NCBI GenBank assembly: GCA_936440205.1
Contig: OW387133.1
Location: 6,848,001 to 6,912,000, forward strand
Direction of reading: 5' to 3'
DNA from: Lepidonotus clava
Lineage: Eukaryota > Annelida > Polychaeta > Phyllodocida > Polynoidae
Length of the DNA: 64,000 nucleotides
Position numbers and translations under genes: made by a program. Numbering within the stretch: position 1 is the stretch's first letter; the number at the start of each line of letters is the position of its first letter. The notes under the pieces are model-generated. The model was not told where the DNA came from and made no database searches. It was given only the letters and a program-made list of their open reading frames with translations. Below are positions 11,971 through 24,936 of this stretch, piece by piece.

Positions 11971-12033
11971 TGGGGCTGTTCTGATTCCTGGTGTTTCGGG
12001 TCATGCTCTCTCATGCATATGTCCAGATTACTA

Positions 12034-12392
12034 CCCAGCTAAGGATGCGACGTTATTATAACGTCGCAGCAACATTCTGTTTGGTTCTGTATTGGTTGTT
12101 GTTACATTCTTTCCCAATTACTTCACTGCGACATACTGAGGTGACTAGCTATGTGACGTTATTACAATATTCTGGTTACGTTCTTCAACCCAGACAGAAT
12201 GTTCTTATAACTTTCTGTTATGGTTATGTCCTAACCTCATGAACAAAATAATTTTATAATAACATTCTGATTTGTTGAGGTTTCAACCTCACCATCAATA
12301 ATGTAATTTTTACGCACCATCTCAGTAAGTAACAAACTGACTAAAAAAGTATGGTTGCAGAACATTTCTGTTACGTCGCTGGTTGGCTTGGT
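12034..12392 (+). mobile_element. Family A MITE, copy A4
   Basis: One of the best-preserved copies: CCCAGCTAAGGATGCGACG at the left, GTTACGTCGCTGGTTGG at the right. The first bases form the palindrome GACGTTATTATAACGTC. Confidence 0.75.
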
Positions 12393-12690
12393 ACTTTTAC
12401 TGGTCGGAAGTTCACCTATATCTCTGGCAACGTAACCATCAGCGTAATTTTCCAGATAAGTTATAAATTATCAAATTATAAACATGCACTTATGTGTCAT
12501 ATTATCCTTAGAACAAAGAAAAATGTATCTGCTTTGAACTATCCTATGTGAATACATATCGGGGAAAGACTTTCTATAAATGTTCTTGAGGTCTTCTTAT
12601 TTGATGGTGGAGTGATGTTGCAAATAGGCCTTAGTTATGTTTTCTATTTGTCTTTTCATGCAGTACACCTCTCAGATGACAAACATAACC

Positions 12691-13015
12691 AATTCTCCCT
12701 ACCATGCATAGTTGATTTACAATATTCTAAGCACCTACTAGTCGTCAAAATCAAAGGGAAAACTAAAGAAAATGTACAGACATAGTTCTCGAATCAATCT
12801 ATAATTCATACATTCCAAACCAACTTAACAAATATCAGATATAGAGTTTACAAACTGAAAAGAAAATTGAACGCTACTTATCCAACATTATGAACCACAA
12901 GTAAAAAAAAACATAAGCTTTGTGACTTGGCAACATATTTTCCACAGTACCTCTTTATGCTTGATCTAGACTAATATCAATGTGAAACACGGGAACTAAG
13001 CTATTCACAATGAGG
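12691..13015. mobile_element. Family E MITE, copy E1
   Basis: Left end AATTCTCCCTACCATGCATA; the right end, about AACTAAGCTATTCACAATG, is eroded. Interior words TTGTGACTTGGCAACATATTT and TGATCTAGACTA match E3 and E6. Confidence 0.55.
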
Positions 13016-14518
13016 ACAATAATGACTCAGCTATGATATTTCGTTTTTTGAGAGCATGTTTTATGTTAGATGGCAGGGAGCAATCGACACCAGCAAGGGA
13101 GGAGTACCGACTGCCAATATCACCTTTTTCTACTGCTCCTGAATATAACATGACACCATCTCCCAGACTGTCAGCACCCTGTGGATATAGGCCTCAAGGA
13201 TAGCGTGGTGATGGGCGTTGGTGACTGACGTATGGCTCAAGTACCTCTGCATGGAAACTGCTGATCAAGAAAGGACCGAAAAACTTAACTTAAAATGTGT
13301 TAGGCCCCATAATAAAGGCTAATTGCAAAGTCACAATAATTATTATGTCTCTGTGAATATCTAATTCATATCTGATAATTTTTATATCTTTTCTTTGTGG
13401 TACATTTAATGTTATAATCAGATCCCTTGGATTCTATGAAATAAAGTCACATTAAAAAAAAGGTCCTTTCTTACTTAGCAGACCTAACTTGTTAAAAGTT
13501 GTGCATATATATTTATGTCCTGCGCATATCCAATTCATACTCAAGGGGGTCGTATGCATAATACCTTGCTTTCTACACCCCTCCAACCAATTTGCATATT
13601 ATATGCATTGGGAATGTACTTGAGCCTTAACCCCCCCCCCCGACCACATTGATATGTATATATAGGCCTAATCAAAGAAGTGCCCTAAAGTATTAATTGA
13701 GATGACTTACACTAACTCCAAAAAATCCTCTTTAGATTCATACACCTTTCGACTATGAAAACAAGACCCCTCCTTGACTAAAAGCTAGCTCCAAGTCTCT
13801 CAGTGGAGGCCGTGTGGAGCCATGGCCGACTATCAACACTACAACTGTAGGCCTATATAAGAGGCGGGCAGCAGTGGGGGGAGGGGGGTCTACTTATCTC
13901 ACACAGCCAACCATAAGGGGTGGCGGTGGGGGGAAAGGGTGGGGATGGGAGGAGAGAGTGTCTTGTGTAAGATAACAGTTGAAACGATGTTCCTACTCAG
14001 ATCCTGACTGACATCAAGCTTCAGTTAAATCTTTATGGGGGTGTCAGCATAATTTATAGGCCAAATAATAAAAAGATCGTACATTCCTGCAAATATACGC
14101 GCCGTGTATGTTTTCCCTCTATGTGAAATTATGGTGTCCCCTAAAAAAAGAAAAGAAGACGGGGGGGGCATGACCCCCCGCCCCCGCCCCCGCCCCGGCC
14201 CCTTCATATCTGCTTTGAGTTTGGACTGTACGATTTCATAATGTGTATTTTTATTATTTTACGGAATCCGTTATTTTACAGACGTCTCCTCATTGATAGG
14301 CTAGCCCGTAAGGTGTGTGGGGAGAGGGACTGGGGGACTGGTCCGCGTTGGGGGGCGGGGGGAGCAGAAAACCTACATACCCACCGGCTAACACGATATA
14401 CCCAGGGGGGTGGTGTATGAGATATACCACACGAGACTTTTCTAGGCATCTACAGTTGAAGATATACACGAACATTACATCTGCCACACATACTAGGACA
14501 GTTTCAAGAGGTAAACAA
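13016..14518. other. Non-coding with G/C-rich islands
   Basis: No gene supported. Poly-G/poly-C patches at 13630, 13875-13945 and 14160-14200. The last is a GGGG..CCCCGCCCCCG stretch with hairpin potential. Confidence 0.5.
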
Positions 14519-14769
14519 CAGGCCCGTACCCAGGGTCTGCTGTGAGTGCGGCGAGAATCCTTAAGTGGAACTAATGCTTATAATATCAATAATTCAAACC
14601 TAAAAAGGGGTGGCGAGGTTCCCCAAATGGAACTTTTCATTCTTTTCTTCCAATTCTTTAGGGGTTTTTCAACGATTTATTACAGGAAAGGTGGAACTTA
14701 TTAGGAAATTTCCTCTTTGGGGGGTGGGGTGGCCTGCCACCCCCGCCACCCCCCTTGGTTACAGGCCTG
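14519..14769. mobile_element. Family N MITE
   Basis: Left end CAGGCCCGTACCCAGGGTC pairs with right end CCTTGGTTACAGGCCTG as an imperfect inverted repeat. The 250-bp interior has no coding capacity. Confidence 0.55.
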
Positions 14770-15052
14770 AACAATAAAAAAGGCTCAGATTTTAATTACA
14801 CTGTTAAAATGGTGTTTAGAATTGTGCTAAGGGCATAAACATGTTTGTAATCTAAATACATTAAACCATATCTGTTTAAAACCTAAACACTTGTAACTTC
14901 TAAACATGTGTTGGGTTAACTATACTTATAATCTAAACGCATATCATTAATTGTGTTTAAAAGCTAAACACTTGTAACCTCTAACCATGTTTTGAATGGG
15001 ATATGTTTAGAATCTAAACACACAATATCAATTGTATACTATGGAAAAGAAA

Positions 15053-15127
15053 AATGAACACTTTGGGATTAGAACCCACATTCTTCACATTCAAGGTAGA
15101 AGCCTAACCACCTGAGCTAACTTGGAC
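15053..15127 (-). repeat. tRNA-like module, degenerate
   Basis: On the minus strand, box A-like TTAGCTCAGGTGGTTAG and box B-like GGGTTCTAATCCC are correctly spaced. The T-arm pairs well and the anticodon loop would read CTTGAAT. The acceptor stem does not pair, so this is a tRNA-derived pseudogene or SINE head rather than a working tRNA. Confidence 0.5.
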
Positions 15128-15286
15128 TGCATGCAGTGCACACTGGCATAGTCAGCACCAATGAGTAGGATCAGTACTACTATACAGGTATTCAACATCA
15201 GGTTCTTGTGACAGACAATAGTTCAGTACTCTCATACCCCTACTTATTCAGTTAAGTAGCAAAGCTGGGCTGTGTCTACCAACAGG

Positions 15287-15360
15287 CCTCCATAGCTCAG
15301 CGGTAGAGCATAGGCTTCATATGTGAGGGGCCCCTGGTTCAAATCTCGGCTACTGAAGTT
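15287..15360 (+). repeat. tRNA-like module, degenerate
   Basis: Box A-like TAGCTCAGCGGTAGAGC and box B-like GGTTCAAATCTCG with a TTCATAT anticodon loop (CAT). The D-arm pairs; the acceptor and anticodon stems are poor. It points away from the module at 15053-15127, with about 160 bp between them. Confidence 0.5.
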
Positions 15361-16258
15361 ACCAAAATACTACTATGAAGTAGTTGTACTATTAGTGGTT
15401 TGCCACACGCCCTCCATATTTTTGCCCATGATTAGTAAAATATTTTTTTCATACACTTAGGAATTTGGAACTTTGTGATTAAAAATGTTAGATTTTTAAG
15501 TTTTTGTAGCGTCATTAAGACAATCACTTCATTGGCCTGCTATTCTAGATACGGTCAACCAACCAGAACACCCTTAAAACATTTACAAAATGTTTTAAAA
15601 CACCTTTTTAGTAGGATTAACATGTAGACACCTTTTTGGTACAAGAACTTTATTAGCTATACCCCTAAAGGTTTTACCTCCAACAATCAAACAATCCATG
15701 CAAGGCTAAACCAAGAAGGAAGGATATATGTGGTTAATGGCTCAATGATCCTGTAGTGTGATTGCAGGAAAAATAAAACTTTCAATGCTGTTAACATTAC
15801 ATCTGGTGTAAACTGAATGGCATAGTACCATAGCAGTGTTTCACATGTAAGATCTATGTTTTTTTTTTACACACTACAGTATATTATTGTTAAATTCAAA
15901 ATGGTTTTCATCCTTAAGAATGAAAGTACACTGTACATATTGCGGTATATTACTGTTTAACTTAACCCTAAACCCTAAACACCTTGAAGGCCTAAATGCT
16001 TCATAGATAAACACCTAAACATCATAGTTTTCTAAACACTTAACAGCTAAACATAAAAAAAGCTTAGGCGTTTTGATTCTAAACACCGTGAGGACCTAAA
16101 CACTTCATGGTTATACAGCTAAACATCACATATTTCTAAACACTTAACCCTAAACACCAATAATTCTAAACATGTTTAGGGAAATAAAGTGTTCCAAAAC
16201 TGAATGCACCGAAGTGTTTAGGAAAATGTTTAGGTTCTAAACACTTGTTTTAACAGTG

Positions 16259-16944
16259 TACTCTTCATTCTGAAAACTCACAAAAAAGGGGTCAGTGAGA
16301 TCAACATAAACGCACTTTATTTTTCATAAAACATACTTTTATAAATTCATCATATAGCTTGATAAAGCCCCCCTACTTTGATCCAAGTGTTAACTGTTTT
16401 AATGTAAAATCCCTGCGCTAAAATGTTGCTAGAGTAGCCCCCCCCCCTGCATTTTTCAAATTTCAGGTTCCCTACCTTTCCACAATATACTCACATGCTA
16501 TGTGCTTTGCTTATGTAAACAATGGAATAGAAGCAGTTGAATTTTCGAACCACTACTTTATAATCAAAATACTCCCTCTACAAACTTTGTAATAGTGCAT
16601 AGTATGGCATCTCTCACTACAGTTAATTTGCTGAAACAGCCAATATGAGACCTTTAAATGAATGCCACTTTTACTTCAACCTCCAGCTGCAACTTAAGGG
16701 AGCATGTCCCTTCCTGCCAAGAACACTTCTACAGAACCATACTCTTTCTCTGTGCACATTCACCCACGATTAGATGACTCAGGTGCTAAAATTAAAAGAC
16801 ATTGGAGCCACTTAAGTGCACCAGGTTTCTACAACCAGTACTGTTTTTAGACATCCTGTGCCAGTCTTTGAATACCAAAAAACACCTCTCCGTGATCCCA
16901 GCCGGGCCAGCCACTTGGCCTAAGGACACAGTGCTGACTAATAC
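16259..16944. other. Non-coding, nothing recognised
   Basis: No gene or repeat identified. Confidence 0.5.
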
Positions 16945-17138
16945 TACCGTAAAACCATTAATTTAAGCCGTGGCTTAACTAAGAGTTACTTTCATCCTGA
17001 ATCTTAAGGATGCGGCTTAAATCAGGGGTTTTACACAAACTTGAATATAGTGGCCCCTATGAGAAAAATATATAATGAGAAAATAAAAGGAGAGGCACCC
17101 AAAAGTTGGGGTGTGGCTTGATTAGGGGTTTTATGGTA
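16945..17138. mobile_element. TA-flanked MITE, 194 bp
   Basis: Ends TACCGTAAAACCATTAATTT and ATTAGGGGTTTTATGGTA are inverted over about 24 bp (consensus TACCGTAAAACCCCTAAT). Internal AAGCCGTGGCTTAA and GTGTGGCTTGATTA extend the pairing. The TA at each end suggests a mariner-type target. Confidence 0.65.
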
Positions 17139-17609
17139 AACAATCGGCTTTCTGTGGTACATTTAGGACCTTTACAGCATTTTTATAGTATTGAATTTAT
17201 ATATTTCTAAGACTGTCTTTATATGATAAAATTAGCACATTTCTAAACTGTGAGTCATAGGTGTGGCATTTGACAATGAACTTTTATCAGTCTATTTTGT
17301 AATTTCTGGAAGAATGGAATAAAACAATTATATATCCATACCACGGAATATAAAATATCAATGGTATCACAATTAATAGGGGTTTGTACTTCGCTAGAAC
17401 ATTTTGTATTGAATTCAATCCTTTTTCCATTGATGTAATATAAATATAGAAGTATTATTTGCCAGAGGCATGTTAGTTTTCTTGTTTGCTGTTTTTGCCT
17501 TATGGTATGAGGCACTCTCAGAATCTGATGGCAATTATGCGTTCAGGCATTTACCTTGACGGGTTTATTTTCTATAATCGTCTAATGCATGTTACCTAAT
17601 ATAGTCAAC
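17139..17609. other. AT-rich non-coding stretch
   Basis: Nothing recognised. Confidence 0.5.
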
Positions 17610-17957
17610 AATTCTCCCAACCACGGATAGCCAATTTCTGGAGTTTTACCTGCAGGCTAGCCTAGATCAGGTTGCATGCTGGGTAATATGTTGACAGATC
17701 ACAAGGCTTTTGCATAGAACTCTTCATTAATCACTTCATCATTTGTCCTTAAATGAAAAACAAATCATCATTATCTATTGATTTGTATACCTATCTAATA
17801 TTTTCTAAGTTGTTTCAAAATTCTTTAATTATAGAGGGATATAATATAACAATTATTTGATTATTTGCTATAGGGTTTCGAAGGTTTTGCCGACAAAACC
17901 AGTACAAATTATCCTGCAGGTACTTGAAATACTGTAAATCAGATGTCCATAGTATAA
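17610..17957. mobile_element. Family E MITE, copy E2
   Basis: Left end ATTCTCCCAACCACGGATAG; the right part CCTGCAGGTACTTGAAATAC..ATCAGATGTCCATAG is the eroded inverse. Internal GTCGACA / GCCGACAAAAC words match E4. Confidence 0.65.
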
Positions 17958-20425
17958 TAATTAAAAGGTGATCTTAGAAGCTGCAGTGTACACAAAACAC
18001 AATCAATATTACATGCATTGGATGTTATCAACAACATATTTCCCCCTCCTACTTGGGTGGCCACCTTGTATAATGTGAAATGATACTGGGAAGTGTCCAT
18101 CATATTTCTAATTAGAAAGGCTATCCGCAGTGTTTTCTTACATCGAAGTATCGCCTTACATGCAAACAGCTTCGACCCTGGATTTCGGTGCCGATAAACA
18201 AGCTTCTAGTCTGTATTCATCATCATCAGCAATAGCCCAGCAGCATACACAGGTTAACCGATGGTGCTGCCATGAATTATTTAACGATCGCGATAGGCCG
18301 CATCATGTTACTCAATAAGGTGAGAAGAAAGAACTCTCATTTACATTCTATTACACATAAATTGTGGCAAGAGCTGTACACATGCATTTACATCTACCTT
18401 TTGATGGAGATTCTTTACAAACTCTGTTCAATTGGGGGTATGAATACGTGAGCGGATTGATTTCAATAACATGTATGTTTTAATGTTCTGCTCATTGTTA
18501 GATATTGTAGTTATTCAATGCATGTCATAATTTATTTAATTCCATGTCTGTGAACGTCAGAACCAAATGATATCGATTTCATACAAGTCCATACGAGTAC
18601 CACCCCGAACTGCTTATATACAAAATCAACACGGAAATTTCCATCGTGTTCATGTTTATGTGAACTCTATTGTAGAATATTGCCATAATTATAGATTGAA
18701 TCCCCCAGACATAATCCTGGAAGAACAGTTTCTCTGAATATATATATATATATATGTATATACATAATGTATATTTATCATGTATGTAATACATATGAAA
18801 AAAAGGTTCCCCTTCTGCAATATTAGGGAAGTTCATTGCTAATGCATGTTAAATTCTAAAATTCATGTTGAATCAAGATCTAGATTTGATATTTGGAATA
18901 AAATGTCATATGAATTGTGATGACATGTAAACATAATGAAAGATCTAAACACTTCATTCAGGACAAAAGTATTCCTTTATTTGACAAAAAAGTAGTATGA
19001 ATATATAGCTAAAGCTACATATAAGCTGCAGAGCATAACATGATCTAGAATCTTTGATGCCCAAAAACTTACTAGTCTGTAGTTCCTTATTGCTTCCTTG
19101 TATGTTATTGCATCCAGTGAGTCATCCATGCCCCTGTTTTTTATCATACAGAGATTGTTTTTGTATAAACAGTACAAGCTACGCTCTTCATATTGCCGTT
19201 GCCATGCCCACATTAGGATGCCCACACAGACAAACATCGCAGCTGGCAATAGCGGATCGTGTAAATACCCACTTTGATTCTTCCTATGACCACTTCAGGC
19301 TAGCGGAAGTTTTTGCTGCAATCTTCCTCCTTCCAAAAACAGTTTAGAGCTTGACTCATAAAAGAACGTCTCCCTCTTGGCAGACTTTTAATTCTTTGAC
19401 TGCTGCAAGATAGTTATCACTCATGTTTTGTGTGCAGCAATGTAATTAGTGGTGTTTCTTGTCATTCCTGAAGTGTTGTTCTGACTTCGGGCAGAATCCT
19501 CACGCTGACTTTGATCTTTACATTACATCAACTTTTAAACCTTTTATAAAGGACATTTGCTTAATTTTCCATAAAAACAATATTGTGTGTGAAACTAAAG
19601 CCATTACCCATTCCTTACTATCTATCACTTCTTACTTAAACATGTTCTATTCTACAAATGACATACTATTTTATGCATACAGTTATGCATAGAAACGCGA
19701 AAATCACAGTTTTAAATCAGCCCTGATAAAATGTTCTAATGTGTTTCCGATTATGTCACTAGAGTTGGTAATGGCAAAAGGGCAATAAAACTGGTTTCAT
19801 ATAACCTTATACCACTATTATCATTGCAGAAAATGATATATTCCTTCCTCTATTTTGGAAGGGAAATTGTCATTCTCATCTTTTTTATTCATGAATATTA
19901 TCTGTGATTCCTTTTGAGTCTTTCTCACACTGTACTCCATCTACTCATTTATATTCCCGTGCCACTTTCACCATCAAGAGTTTTTATCATTCACGTCTGA
20001 CTAACTTAGTACTTTTTTCCTCCATACTTTCTGGGGCGATTGACCAACGATGGCACAGCTGGCCCCAATGCATCTCCAGATGTAAGAAAAAACTCCCACC
20101 GCAGGCGGTTTGTGTCTAGGTGGGCATAGCAAGAGGCGTTGGCTGTAATCAAACACCGCAGCGTTGGGCGGGCAAACAGCGACTGTTTTCACAAAGCAGT
20201 GGATGGTGTGAGTGCCTTTTATACCCAAACAAGCACGGACGCTGACCAAAGCAGACGCTGGTGGGCTTTCGCTAAAGGCTTGTTGGGTAGGTTATGGCCA
20301 GAAGCCAGCAGTGAAGGCTGGTATAGCTGGTAGTTCCAGGAGTGGTTGGGAGGGAAGGTAGATGGGAGATGACATTGGGTATGATGCACCAAGTGTGGAC
20401 CAGAGTCATAGAATGTATAATCAGG
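17958..20425. other. Non-coding, mainly AT-rich
   Basis: A (TA)n run lies at 18737-18765. A 62-codon frame at 18130-18318 followed by AATAAG|GTGAGA is noted but not supported as an exon. A GC-richer patch at 20030-20340 has repeated GCGGGC / CAGACGCTGG words; no gene can be assigned. Confidence 0.45.
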
Positions 20426-20674
20426 GGCCTGTTTCACAACAATTATTTCTGTAGCTACAGAGATTTTATGTGTACTTGCGAAAAAATATGCGTGAGTTTC
20501 AAACTTGTGTATGCGGCTGTTTTATTACAAAACTCACGTAAATCCACACCAAACTCATGTAAATCCACCCAAACTCACAAAAGCAAACACAAAACTCACG
20601 TACCTATGGCACCCAAAAAAATATTCATAACTTATGAAACGCGAAACATACGGAGGTTTGTTATAAAACAGGTC
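20426..20674 (+). mobile_element. Family D MITE, copy D1
   Basis: Ends GGCCTGTTTCACAACAATTA and GGAGGTTTGTTATAAAACAGG are inverted. The interior has a run of about 20-bp direct units, AAAACTCACGTAAATCCACC, giving a mini-tandem inside the element. Confidence 0.7.
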
Positions 20675-20803
20675 ACAGTTCAGTTTTTAAAAACTTCGAT
20701 GAGTGATATTCTTTCTTTTAACAGTTTGAAATGAAACTCCCTGTATGATCTATATTGTTAGAATACAGAGCGACCATGATAATTGAGTTAAACAAAAGTT
20801 ACC

Positions 20804-20971
20804 TAAAGCCCTGTACCGACTAGGCGATTTTTCACCTATTCAGTGTAATATTCAGCCGTTTCTATTCCAAAATCTGCTAGTTTTGTATTCACTCAGATCA
20901 TGGACATTTCAATACAACATCCAGATGGCCGATCTCTAAAAAAAATCATCACTGGAGTAGATATGGGACTC
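20804..20971. mobile_element. Family B MITE, copy B1
   Basis: Left end TAAAGCCCTGTACCGACTAG and right end CTGGAGTAGATATGGGACT are diverged versions of the family B terminus (AGCCCCATACCCACTAGGCG). Confidence 0.5.
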
Positions 20972-22053
20972 AAATTTTCCTTTATGAGAAACAAAATGTT
21001 TGTTAAAAAACGTTCTTGCATCCTGCCAAATCAATTTCTTCAATTATGGTAGATGACTTACCCAATGAAATTCAAACTGAGGTAGCCCCAAATCAAAACA
21101 TTAACATCATACTTAAATGGAGTATATAAAATTGAAATTAAGATTATATTCATGAGTCAAACAGTTTAGAAAATCCTAGAGTGTAAGCATTCGAAAAATT
21201 TACATTCGGTATGCTATAGTGTAAAACCAACTCGCTGTAGCCACATCCTAGACAAAGCACCTCCGCCTTCTCACATAGCCTGATCCCTACCCAATCCACT
21301 TTCTTTGCACTACCTACACCTCCTCCGCCCCTTTCCCCAAGTCACCTACCATTTCAGCCAACACCTACCTACCCACTATCCCTATTGGCACTGGTGCCAA
21401 TAATATGGACTAGACTACCCTCACAGTATTCCCATGGGGGAACGCGATGTCTCGTTTCCATTAGTTTCTCATTTATTTAGTTACTTTGTGTCGTTTAAAA
21501 GACTATATTTTGAAATGAATTCTACTCAGGTTTGAGTATTGAATCTAATATTGAACTCCTTGTGAGCCATGGTCTTAGGTTCATTTTACTACACTACTTG
21601 CAGAACATGTCATGGTAACTTCCACTTGTTTGTCTGTGAGTGTACTGACTGATTACTTTCTGCTCAATAATTTCAATGAAATATTTCAGTTTCAAAAACA
21701 GTTCTCACATAGTTACAGCATAATACCTAATACGAAAATATTGATAATCTTCTTTTAATTTAGGAAATTGTATGACAATCACATTATAAACACATGATGG
21801 ATCTGACTTTGTCAGATAACATTTTAGAAAATTGATGGATCCTTTATAATAGAGGATAGACTTTTAGCTTCAGGCTTGAGGCAGCCTCAGGTTAATTGGT
21901 AAGGAAACTTTGAGGGAGATCTGGCTGTCTGTCACAACAAAGGGGCAAGCCTGGCATGCCATGATGTTGTTGGAGTAGCAGAGCCTGCAGTAGACAGGGA
22001 GGGTACTCTCTATTGAATAAGATCTACTAGTGACCATTATGCTACATAAGTGC
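20972..22053. other. Non-coding, nothing recognised
   Basis: No gene or repeat family recognised. Confidence 0.5.
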
Positions 22054-22252
22054 CTAAAGTCCCATACCCACAGACAACTTTTACACAGTCAGCCGATTGG
22101 TCCTAATTCTTACGATCGCCCATTAGTATAGTATATTGGAATGTGCATGTTTGATCAGTGCCAAAATCGACTGATTTTAGGTGTAGAATCGGCTGATTTC
22201 AGCGCTGATGCGTTGGCCAACTGTGTAAAAGTCGCCTAGTGAGAATGGGGCG
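22054..22252. mobile_element. Family B MITE, copy B2
   Basis: Inverted termini TAAAGTCCCATACCCACAGA and GTCGCCTAGTGAGAATGGGG. The interior has mirrored AATCGACTGATTTTAGG / AATCGGCTGATTTCAG words, and GATCAGTGCC resembles the outer copy at 29.5 kb. Confidence 0.65.
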
Positions 22253-23283
22253 TAACTATTGGTGTTACTTACATGATTTGAAAGTTAAAAGAGATGTGAG
22301 CTTGTCTGAACAAAAGTATTGGGTATATGACATCAATGGGAGAGTACCAAAGGGCATATATGTATAGCATTCTGCCCCCTATGAACAAAAATTGCATACA
22401 TATCCCTATTCAGAATAATAACAGCAGGGGTATCTCCATTAAAGATTATAAAAAAGTGCCCCATGAAAACGGACAGGACCAGTTAATTGAATCAGCTGAA
22501 ACATGCATGGTGAAACAGAAAAAATAGATAAAAATTTTAACAAAAGTACCCCCCCTTCCCCTGGGCCTGGACCCACCACTTCCTGTTGCTTTGTTGCTGC
22601 TGCACCCTTTGCATGCCTACCCACCAGCCAGCTATAATGGCATGAAAATTTAAGACGTACTCTTAACGAAGGGCAAACCATGTATAGAAGTCCGTAATCA
22701 AGGTCTTTTTATCGGCCGGACTCTTTGTTGTCAGGTACTCGGCTGAATGAGGCACACGGTACACGTTACTATCGGAGTGTCTGTTCCGGACACTGGGATC
22801 ATCCTTAGAAGTAGATTTACAGGAGGAAGTGGTTTGTTTTTAAGGCTATTTGATAGTGTTTGGCATGATTGTTAAGGATATGAAACCAGCTGCTTTAGGC
22901 AGCTTAGTATATCCATCAACAAATTAAAGAAAAAATAATTTTCTGTATTTGATTTTGTGGTAGGAGTACATTCAAAACCATACAATTTCTTCTATAGTAT
23001 CTAATAAAACACATGAATATTGACCTTTGCTTTCGGTTGAAATAACATTATTTCATAAAACAGATAAGTCTATGGGCCTCCGATTGTGTGCCTGCCAAAA
23101 ATCTACAAACCTGGAGAGAACACAAAGGAAGCAATCTCATTTGATATTCAAGGAGAATTACAACTCTCACGGAGGGGTGACCTTTCAGTAGTATAGATCA
23201 AGGATAGACTTATTCTGGCACCAGACCTTTGCAGAATAGGTTCATTAAATTTTGTTGATGACAGAAATTAATCCTGTCATTAT
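22253..23283. other. Non-coding, nothing recognised
   Basis: Only short spurious frames. Confidence 0.5.
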
Positions 23284-23370
23284 GGGACCTTCAATTAAGT
23301 ATGTACGCATCAAGGGGGGAGGGGGTTCAAGATTTTTGAAAATGTGCGTACATACTAAATGGAAGGCCCC
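23284..23370. mobile_element. 87-bp miniature element
   Basis: Near-perfect inverted ends GGGACCTTCAATTAAGTATG and GTGCGTACATACTAAATGGA (about 26 bp each) around a short G-run core. Far too small to code; it is a minimal MITE. Confidence 0.65.
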
Positions 23371-24410
23371 TATGGTAAATAATATGACACATGATTTGCA
23401 ATCCTGTAGGTTCTTTCAACATTGCCACAGCAATTCAGTTTGGCATAGAATACTGGTGCAACTGGCATTTACTTAAACAAACCATACAAAACTTTTTGTT
23501 GACATAATAGTTAGCATATTTATGATATTATACCATGCTATGTGTTGTTAAATCCATAATTGTGCATATCATACATTCACAGAAACTAAGCACTTTGTCT
23601 AGTACTATCGACTAATGCATTACCTTCTGGCTAGTATACGACTGGTCATACTGGTCATACTGAATGAAGCTCCCTGTAACCTAATCATGTGATGCCTTGG
23701 TAAGCCTGGGCGTTCAGTTTGTCAGTCATCTGACACCTAGAGTTAAGATACACTGTTGCACATGTAACTGTACTCTGTAGCATGGCTGTGGTGATTCAAC
23801 GAAGACCAGCGTGCGCCAATGATGAACCAGTTGAAATAAAGTACCAAGAAAAGAAGAAAAAATAAATATTCCTCAGATAGAGGTGAATCTCAATTAGACT
23901 GTTGGATATTATGATACTAGGGACGAGCTGAGATGGTAGTTGAAGAAAAGCTTAAGTTGGTCAAGTATCATAATTATTTTAATGCTTAAGATCCTAAGAC
24001 TTGGCCTGCATAAAACATCCCAAATCTGTATAAACCATTAACCCAAAAATTGTTCAGAGGTCTTTTACCTCAAAATTTTATTAGTTTGCAGTACATCAGT
24101 GCAATTTTATCAATTGATCCATAAGATTGTTTGTTCAATTTAAATCACACAAATGGAAGACCTATTAAAAAGCCCTGATTGAGTGTGTAAGGGTGTTTTA
24201 GCAGAAGGTCTCCAGCCCAGCTGTCCCCTGAACACACTCCGCCTAACCAGCACGGTTCATTCGGTCGCAATAAATCTGACCAAACAACCGGATGAGGCCT
24301 GGACTTATGACCTCCTTCATCTCCCCTTGTCCCCCAACCCTTTTTCACCAGCTGACTGGTTTACTGGGCCAAGTGTGAACTCACATTTTGTTAAAAAAGA
24401 AGGAGGAGAG
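23371..24410. other. Non-coding, nothing recognised
   Basis: No gene supported. Confidence 0.5.
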
Positions 24411-24688
24411 GGCCGTATTCCACATACCGAAAGTGCGCTGCCGTTTTGCAGCTGCTATAAATTTGACAGTGCTGATTTATAATTGGCAGCATTGCCGGCA
24501 ATATTTACCAACATGTTGGTACATTTTTCCTGCCGATCTTGCACTTTCGGTGGCCAATATTGCACTTTCAGCGGCCGATCTTGCACTTTCGGCAGCTGAA
24601 GCGCCGAAAGTGTAGGCTACCAATATAGAATGTTCCCATAGGGAGGGCTCAATATCATCACTTTTGGTATGTGGAATATGGCTTTTAA
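24411..24688. mobile_element. Family C MITE, copy C2
   Basis: Inverted ends GGCCGTATTCCACATACCGA and CTTTTGGTATGTGGAATATG. The centre carries the palindrome TACCAACATGTTGGTA (24506), seen in three other C copies. Several TTGCACTTTCGG words repeat inside. Confidence 0.7.
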
Positions 24689-24714
24689 GGGCCATACGCA
24701 CAAAGCAGTGACCA

Positions 24715-24900
24715 GCGAACTGTGACCATCAGGAATCGCTTTTGAAATTGTTGGGTGACTGGAATATCAAGCAAGTTTGATATTTCTCCAGCGATCTTAC
24801 TGTAGATTCTACCAATGATCCAATCACTGGTTGGTGGTTGCCCAGTCTCTGAACCATACCAACAGTCCGCCACCACCAACGGTCACCGATCAACCATGAA
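24715..24900. mobile_element. Family J repeat, copy 1
   Basis: Shares GGGTGACTGGAATATCA, GCAAGTTTGATATTT and CCAGCGATC with the copy split around 33.7-34.3 kb. Ends look inverted (CAGTGACC / GGTCACCG). Confidence 0.45.
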
Positions 24901-24936
24901 CTCGCTCAGTAATTATCTGGTTTAGTTCTCTAGTCA

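Larger units (their letters stand above)
14797..16258. mobile_element. 1.46-kb TIR element rich in CTAAACAC words
   Basis: Inverted termini CACTGTTAAAATGGTGTTTAG and CTAAACACTTGTTTTAACAGTG, flanked by TA on both sides. Both ends are packed with degenerate direct and inverted CTAAACAC / GTGTTTAG units (14805-15025 and 15965-16250), so each arm can fold. No transposase frame is present. Two tRNA-like modules lie inside at 15053-15127 and 15287-15360. This is a non-autonomous DNA transposon of unknown superfamily. Confidence 0.65.

Noticed and set aside
15287-15360. Functional tRNA-Met(CAT) gene
   Set aside because: Boxes A and B are present, but the acceptor stem does not pair and the anticodon stem is poor; kept only as a tRNA-derived module.
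18130-18318. 62-codon frame followed by AATAAG|GTGAGA, considered as a host exon
   Set aside because: The stop precedes the donor in that phase, there is no clear acceptor or domain, and composition is neutral.
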